A DNA stretch of 26,147 nucleotides from UBA920 sp038257015. Its GTDB lineage: Bacteria > Patescibacteriota > Doudnabacteria > UBA920. The notes under the pieces were generated by a model. The model had not been told where the DNA came from. It was given only the letters and a program-made list of their open reading frames with translations, and ran no database searches. This document shows positions 21,523 to 26,147 of this stretch, piece after piece. Every line of letters begins with the position of its first letter. Positions within the stretch are counted from its first letter, which is position 1. The DNA is taken from assembly GCA_038257015.1 (NCBI GenBank), contig JBBSJS010000008.1, forward strand, positions 1 through 26,147, given 5' to 3'. The translations under genes and the position numbers were made by a program.

Positions 21523-22463
21523 TACCCTGTCCAGAAATACATTAATATACTAAAGTCTTTAAGGTTTACCACACCGTCGCTGTTGCAATCAATTGCAACT
21601 GGAGGGTTAGGTTTTTCATACCAAAATAGCATAATTGAAAAGTCTATTAAGTTTACCCTGCCATTCCTGTTTGGATCAACACAACTCGGGAAGTTAGTAA
21701 CCAGGCCAACACCAGCAACTGGTGATTCTGGAACAACTTCATCTACACCAATCACTCTATAAATAACATTTCTACTTGGCAAGCTTTCCTGCCCAGTAGC
21801 CATCCTAGATTTCGCTGTAATAGTAAACTCTCCTAATCTGAATCCTGCTGGAATCTGACCTGAGAACTTACCAGCGCTGTCCGCAATCAATGAAATTAAG
21901 GAGTTAGTAGAAGCTGAGTTAGTTAGAAATACAGTTGCGCCAGGTGCAGTATAACCTTCAGCTATCAGAGTATTTCCTGCGTTAACTACAGTTGGTGATA
22001 ATGTGAGAGTTGGTGGGATGAGAATATTTGGAATATTAACTGGCACCAAACTCATCGTATTGATTTGCAACGGTATAATATTTGAAGTTACTCCGCGTTG
22101 GTCTTGAAAGTACAGCCCAAAATTATATACTCCAGCAGACTGGTTATTTAAATTTACAGCAAAAGCACCATTCTCATTAGAATAAAAAGTATTAAAGATT
22201 TGACCGTCTTTCAAAATAATTACTCTGCTGCTTGGCGCCGTAAATCCAGAAAGTGTTACTGTAGTAGAAGGCCCAACGGCACTACTCCCACTACCACCGC
22301 CTGAGCCAGGAGCTGGTACAACAGCAGTAATATCAACTTCATCAAAATCAGTCATCTGAGCAATACTGTCCCGGATAAGATAATTACCAAAAAAAACCGC
22401 CGTCAAAACAAAGCTTGCGGCAATTATTAAGTGATAAACATTTTTCGGTCGTTTAGATTCCAA
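21522..22463 (-). CDS. Dockerin type I protein with two Ig-like repeats
   Basis: A 313-residue exported or anchored protein: N-terminal hydrophobic segment (~10-30), Pro/Gly/Ser linker (49-63), Ig-like repeats at ~65-135 and ~150-238 with similar GFTAPSSRV and GYTAPGATV turns, and a C-terminal dockerin (~254-313). Its two calcium loops are DPNRNGRVNLIDF (263-275) and DCNSDGVVNLKDF (292-304), matching the DxNxDGxxNxxD pattern of type I dockerins and each followed by a helix. The start is TTG 22463; no ATG lies before the hydrophobic segment and there is no Shine-Dalgarno site. An extended -10 promoter is 50 nt upstream. First gene of the cohesin/dockerin operon. Confidence 0.85.
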   Translation of the reverse strand: MESKRPKNVYHLIIAASFVLTAVFFGNYLIRDSIAQMTDFDEVDITAVVPAPGSGGGSGSSAVGPSTTVTLSGFTAPSSRVIILKDGQIFNTFYSNENGAFAVNLNNQSAGVYNFGLYFQDQRGVTSNIIPLQINTMSLVPVNIPNILIPPTLTLSPTVVNAGNTLIAEGYTAPGATVFLTNSASTNSLISLIADSAGKFSGQIPAGFRLGEFTITAKSRMATGQESLPSRNVIYRVIGVDEVVPESPVAGVGLVTNFPSCVDPNRNGRVNLIDFSIMLFWYEKPNPPVAIDCNSDGVVNLKDFSILMYFWTG

Positions 22464-22515
22464 AACTAGCTTTGTTAAACTAATATTTAATATTTTCCTA
22501 AGTAAATTCGATGTA

Positions 22516-22524
22516 ATTATACCA
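22516..22524 (-). promoter_or_regulatory. Extended -10 promoter of the dockerin/cohesin operon
   Basis: TGGTATAAT on the - strand, an extended -10 element, sits between the terminator at 22537-22578 and the TTG start at 22463. No clear -35 is seen. Confidence 0.6.
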
Positions 22525-22536
22525 TGAAATTGGTCT

Positions 22537-22578
22537 GTTAATTAAAAACCCTCTTACTAAAGAGGGTTTTTAATTAAC
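22537..22578. terminator. Strong terminator after the giant repeat protein
   Basis: A perfect 19-bp stem (22537-22555 with 22560-22578) around loop ACTA, with AAAAACCCTCTT/AAGAGGGTTTTT core. It begins at the last base of the TAG stop codon. Confidence 0.93.
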
Positions 22579-25500
22579 TAAGGCGACTCACTACCACCGC
22601 CGCCAGAGCCGCCGCCAGAAGTTCCGCCGCCAGAACCTGAACCGCCACCTGATGATTCATTTCCTGACCCAGCCCCTGAGCCGCCGCCAGAAGTTCCACC
22701 GCCAGAGCCTGAGCCGCCACCATCGACTGGAGCGTTGCTTGAACCGCCGCCGCCTCGAGAAATAAATAACCAACATGCACCATTATTACCTTGGTTAGAT
22801 ATAGTTGGGTGAGAAGTTAGATTATTACCTGAGCAGGCACTATCTTTTACGGCAACGAACATTAAATCTGCAGATCCAGTAAAGTTAATGATCCACTGGT
22901 TGCCAGAAGAGGTGCTTTGCAACCTAATTGCTTCACGATTATTTCCTGTTATTGTAACCACTCCGGACATGCCATAAGTATTCCCAGCAGCAAACTCGAT
23001 ATTAGAACCAGCTGTGATGTTGGTAAAGTTGTTGAAAGTGATACCTGATGAACCTGTTAGTTGCGCTGTACCATCGGTTGGAGCAAAGATAACGGTTCCG
23101 GAGTTGTGAGTAAATGTTCCGTTGTTGATGAAGTTGTTGTTGATGGTTAAGTTGCCTGCAGGAGCTGTAAAAGTACCAGAAGTTAGAGTTAGGTCGTTTA
23201 CTACAGTAATAGCCCCACTAGCTGTGAAGGTATTAGAAGTACGGTTTAGAGTAAGGTTGTAGTAAGTTAAGCTTGGGATATTTGTACCAGTAGTAGAAGT
23301 AGAGTTGAAGTTAATAGTAGAAGTATCAGCATTGAATGTGCCAGAGTTAGATAGTACGGTAGTATTACCAGTTAGGTTAATAGTAGATGAACCCAGGTTT
23401 AGAGTAGAGGCTGTGGAGTTAGTTAAGACTCCTGCTACAGTGATTGTAGTAGTACCACCTACAGTAGTTGTGTGAGTTGTACCACTACCAATTGTGAGGT
23501 TACCTAAGGTAATGGTTCCAGCAGTTCCTGTACAACTTGCACCACTTGAGCCAATGCAGTTTGTACCTGCGCTAGATGACACCATGGTTGTGGTAGCAGA
23601 TGAGGATTGGGTTAGAGACTGACCACTGGCTACTTTAATACTTCCCGAGTTAGCGTTAGCAGAGTTACCTACGGTTAAGTTGTTTGCTGCCAGTGCCAAG
23701 GTTCCACCAGATACAGTAAGATCATTCCTTGCTTCAATAGCTACTCCTGAGTTAAAAGTATCACCTGAACTATTAACAATTAGGTTGTAGTAGGAATTAC
23801 TACCAGTCATAGCAGCAGAAGACAATGCTGTAACTCCTGTTGCTGATGTATAGTTGAAGGTGGAAGTTGAGCCAGTGAAAGTACCGGTACGAACTAACGG
23901 TGTGCCTGCTCCAGACAGTGTCCAGATTTTAGCTCCTGCGTTTAGAGTTTGGTTAGCAGCAACAGTTAAAGTACCTGTTGTAGTGATAGCTCCTGTGCCA
24001 GTGGCACTTGTTGCTGTAGCACCTGAACCATCACCAAAGGTAAGGCCTGAGAAGGTCCAAGCGGTGTTACCACCGAAGTTACCTGCTCCATCAAGTAAAG
24101 TAGTTCCTGAAGTTAAGTTCACAGTACCATTACCAGTAATGTCTCCCCCATTAACAGTTAAGTTAGGACCAGCGGTAGTTAAGGCACCAGCGGTAACAGT
24201 TAAGTCGTTGGTAACAGTTAAGTTGTTAGTGTTGATTTGGAAAGTTCCACCAGAGCCATTTAAGATGATATTGTAAAATGAACTTGAGTTGTTAGCAATA
24301 GTATTAGTACCGCTTGTTGCATCAAAGGTTACTGTTCCGTTTGAGTGGGTGAAGGTTCCGGAGTTTGCCCATGATCCACCGGCATTAAAGCTTGCTGTAG
24401 CAGAGCCGACAAGTGTATCTGATGCACCAATGGTGACGGTACCGTTAATGTCTACAGTTGGATCATTAGTGTCTAGGTTTAAAGTTACATTACCTGCACC
24501 ACCAATTGTAAGTGATGATGCTGTAAGTGAACCTGCACCTGGAGTGTATGTTGGAGTACCAGAAGCTGGTGAAAAGTCTACTGTAGCATAGGTTAGAGTA
24601 GGAATAGTAGTTGAAGTTGTGGTTCTAAAACTCATAGTTGAACTTCCTGCACTAAAGCTACCGGTTACAACCAATGGAGTAGCTCCAGTCATTGCCCAAG
24701 TCTTGGAACCTGCATTCAAAGTTTGGTTAGCTGCAATGGTTAGTTGTCCTGTGGTAGTAATACTACCTGAACCAGATGCCGTGGTGGTAGTAGAACCTGT
24801 ACCATCACCAAAGGTTAAGTGGTTAAAGTTCCAGGCTGTGTTACCACCAAAGGAACCTGCTGTATCAAGTAACATAGTACCGCCAGTTAAGTTAACAGTA
24901 CCGTTACCTGTGATGTCTCCACCCAATACTTGAATATCATTAGTTCCAGACAATGTTCCTGCTGTAACTGTTAAATCACCAGAAATGATTGTTGAATCAG
25001 AGAAGCTCCATCCCCCACCAGAACCATTGAAAGTGACGTTGTTCCAGTTTGCCCCACCGTCAGTGATGGTCTGACCAGTTGATGTAGAAGTGAAAGTTAC
25101 AGTGGAAGTACTAGCTGTAAAAGTTCCAGAGTTAGTCCAGTTGCCTGAGACTTGATGTGAGTAACTACCAGCAGAAAAGATTCCTGCATTAACAAAGTTA
25201 CCAGCAGTAAAGCTACCACCTGGCGTGTATTCTGTTCCTGTTGCCACACGAAGGTTGTTGTTGGCAAAAGTTACTTGCAGGTTATTTGAATTCAAAGTAA
25301 AACCAATATCAGAATCTGTACAATAAGTTCCTGAGTCATTATCACAAGCTGACATGTCTGAGTTTGAAATCGGACCATTGTCGCTATCAAGATATAGTGT
25401 ATCTAAAACCAAAGCGATATTAGTACAACCATTTGGATAGTCGGTACAATCAGGGCCAAACTTTAAAATCGTAGAGCCTTTTTCTGTAGCGTTGTCGATC

Positions 25501-26147
25501 CACAATGTAATAATGTCACCATCGGTCAAGCTATCAAAACCTGTTATTGAAAATGAGCTACTACCGCTAATGTTGGCGATTTTCTGGCCACTGCCTCCGT
25601 TGCGAAAAGCCTTAATGGTTCCTGTGAAGTTGTAAGGCGTAACACCATCAGCGGCGTAAATATTTCCACCCAAGAAATTATTAGCGAGTGGCACAAATGG
25701 ATTTCCAGTAACAGCTACACCAGCATCATAGTTACCACGTGAGTCTTTTGTAAAAATCTTGTAAGAGTAATCTAACAAACCAGTAAGTCCTGTGTCGTTA
25801 CAGCTTACTGCGGTTGAAACAGGGTCAGCACTTCTCACACAGACAATTGTTGCGGAACCAATCACGTTACCAGCCGTATAAGTGGCACCTTCAACTGGAA
25901 CATCAGAGCCAGGAGTAGATGATTGCCAACGGAGCACTATCGAGCTAAGTAAATCTGCGCTTGAAGAAGTGGTCCAATTAACAGTCACCTCTTCAATATC
26001 AACACTACCACCAGTCCCAGTAGCACCATTTGCAGATTCGTTGTCGATAGTTAGAGTGTTTGGATTGGTATCAGTTCCAAGTTGACCATTGGTAGAAGTA
26101 AAGGTTGTGACGTATGGTTGTAGGTTGTGCGAAGCTCCAGGGACAGC
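22578..26147 (-). CDS. Large beta-rich repeat surface protein, partial
   Basis: The frame is open from the right edge to TAG 22578-22580: at least 1189 residues, with the N-terminus outside. A GTG at 25988 is an internal codon, since 53 codons upstream remain open and read like the same protein (TVNWTTSSSADLL preceded by TGTGGSVDIEE). The body is Thr/Ser/Gly/Asn-rich with repeated strand motifs such as NSGTFT, DLTVTAG and ITGNGTVNL, typical of beta-helix adhesin-like proteins. Two ~140-residue blocks are near duplicates. A Cys-containing C-terminal module (~1000-1075 counted from the GTG) precedes a ~55-residue Gly/Ser tail. No membrane anchor or LPXTG is present at the C-terminus. Probably secreted or surface-held; the partner or anchor is unknown. 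Confidence 0.85.
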   Translation of the reverse strand, partial: AVPGASHNLQPYVTTFTSTNGQLGTDTNPNTLTIDNESANGATGTGGSVDIEEVTVNWTTSSSADLLSSIVLRWQSSTPGSDVPVEGATYTAGNVIGSATIVCVRSADPVSTAVSCNDTGLTGLLDYSYKIFTKDSRGNYDAGVAVTGNPFVPLANNFLGGNIYAADGVTPYNFTGTIKAFRNGGSGQKIANISGSSSFSITGFDSLTDGDIITLWIDNATEKGSTILKFGPDCTDYPNGCTNIALVLDTLYLDSDNGPISNSDMSACDNDSGTYCTDSDIGFTLNSNNLQVTFANNNLRVATGTEYTPGGSFTAGNFVNAGIFSAGSYSHQVSGNWTNSGTFTASTSTVTFTSTSTGQTITDGGANWNNVTFNGSGGGWSFSDSTIISGDLTVTAGTLSGTNDIQVLGGDITGNGTVNLTGGTMLLDTAGSFGGNTAWNFNHLTFGDGTGSTTTTASGSGSITTTGQLTIAANQTLNAGSKTWAMTGATPLVVTGSFSAGSSTMSFRTTTSTTIPTLTYATVDFSPASGTPTYTPGAGSLTASSLTIGGAGNVTLNLDTNDPTVDINGTVTIGASDTLVGSATASFNAGGSWANSGTFTHSNGTVTFDATSGTNTIANNSSSFYNIILNGSGGTFQINTNNLTVTNDLTVTAGALTTAGPNLTVNGGDITGNGTVNLTSGTTLLDGAGNFGGNTAWTFSGLTFGDGSGATATSATGTGAITTTGTLTVAANQTLNAGAKIWTLSGAGTPLVRTGTFTGSTSTFNYTSATGVTALSSAAMTGSNSYYNLIVNSSGDTFNSGVAIEARNDLTVSGGTLALAANNLTVGNSANANSGSIKVASGQSLTQSSSATTTMVSSSAGTNCIGSSGASCTGTAGTITLGNLTIGSGTTHTTTVGGTTTITVAGVLTNSTASTLNLGSSTINLTGNTTVLSNSGTFNADTSTINFNSTSTTGTNIPSLTYYNLTLNRTSNTFTASGAITVVNDLTLTSGTFTAPAGNLTINNNFINNGTFTHNSGTVIFAPTDGTAQLTGSSGITFNNFTNITAGSNIEFAAGNTYGMSGVVTITGNNREAIRLQSTSSGNQWIINFTGSADLMFVAVKDSACSGNNLTSHPTISNQGNNGACWLFISRGGGGSSNAPVDGGGSGSGGGTSGGGSGAGSGNESSGGGSGSGGGTSGGGSGGGGSESP
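22606..22721 (-). repeat. 72-bp-period direct repeat in the Gly/Ser tail
   Basis: Two 44-bp copies (22606-22649 and 22678-22721) differ at three positions and encode GGSGSGGGTSGGGSG-type sequence. They lie in the GC-rich 3' end of the giant gene. Confidence 0.85.
23853..24272 (-). repeat. Intragenic repeat block B
   Basis: Encodes ~140 residues closely matching block A: LNGSGG, DLTVTAG, GGDITGNGTVNLTSGTTLLD, FGGNTAWTF, LTFGDGSG, ITTTGTLTVAANQTLNAG. Confidence 0.85.
24624..25037 (-). repeat. Intragenic repeat block A
   Basis: Encodes ~138 residues matching block B: FNGSGG, DLTVTAG, GGDITGNGTVNLTGGTMLLD, FGGNTAWNF, LTFGDGTG, ITTTGQLTIAANQTLNAG. The copies start ~765 bp apart, and nucleotide identity is visibly high. 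Confidence 0.85.

Noticed and set aside
22606..22721. Possible CRISPR-like or satellite array in the GC-rich repeats
   Set aside because: The repeats are in frame within the giant gene, have a 72-bp period with only two copies, and encode the Gly/Ser tail. There are no unique spacers.
23854..24933. Long + strand open frames (100-140 codons) opposite the giant gene
   Set aside because: They are shadows produced by biased Thr/Gly/Val codons of the - strand repeat protein; their Val/Pro-rich translations carry no domain and have no ribosome-binding site.
25988..26147. GTG 25988 as the start of the giant gene
   Set aside because: The frame stays open to the window edge with the same Thr/Gly/Asn-rich composition, there is no ribosome-binding site, and no signal peptide follows the GTG.

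Overview
The window is a 26 kb piece of a low-GC, compact bacterial chromosome. Core genes (rlmI-like, tsaD, a short valS, tRNA-Glu) are mixed with small membrane proteins, cohesin/dockerin proteins and a long Gly/Ser/Thr-rich repeat protein. Short intergenic gaps, a ValRS without its C-terminal coiled coil, an RnfD/NqrB-ferredoxin reductase fusion and several leaderless-type promoters fit a Candidate Phyla Radiation (Patescibacteria) organism. That placement is an inference; I see no rRNA or diagnostic marker. The genetic code looks standard (TAA and TAG stops).

Layout. 1-141: end of an unidentified gene. 334-1857 (-): membrane oxidoreductase fusion. 2298-3960 (+): two-gene unit of a lipid/diacylglycerol-kinase-like protein and a metallophosphoesterase. 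4197-5846 (+): an unrecognised protein with five tandem helix-turn-helix-like modules. 6072-7085 (-): predicted secreted zinc metallopeptidase. 7410-8429 (-): two charged ORFs in one frame separated by a single TAA. 8695-8769 (-): tRNA-Glu(TTC). 8891-8959 (+): 22-residue Lys-rich peptide. 9131-11150 (+): CPA2-type cation/proton antiporter and an anchored Gmad2-domain protein. 11204-12743 (-): five-gene unit led by an ArsR-type regulator (YggT protein, acidic protein, small single-TM protein, GlsB/YeaQ protein), with TTAAC-rich palindromes and a possible small RNA upstream. 13020-15356: divergent rlmI-like and tsaD genes with back-to-back leaderless promoters. 15375-16090 (+): GGDEF protein with a consensus promoter and a structured leader. 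16139-18573 (+): valS behind a T-box-like antiterminator/terminator leader. 18612-22463 (-): three overlapping genes encoding a dockerin protein and two membrane-anchored cohesin-like proteins. 22578-26147 (-): large beta-rich repeat protein, 5' end outside the window.

How the parts may work together. The most system-like region is 18.6-26.1 kb: the dockerin protein and two cohesin-like proteins are translationally coupled and lie directly downstream of a giant surface-type repeat protein, which suggests a non-cellulosomal cell-surface scaffold. The ArsR-led cluster resembles an envelope-stress set. Four genes, three or four of them housekeeping-like, have a -10 box exactly 6 nt before the start codon, whereas several accessory genes use strong Shine-Dalgarno sites, so the window appears to mix two modes of translation initiation.
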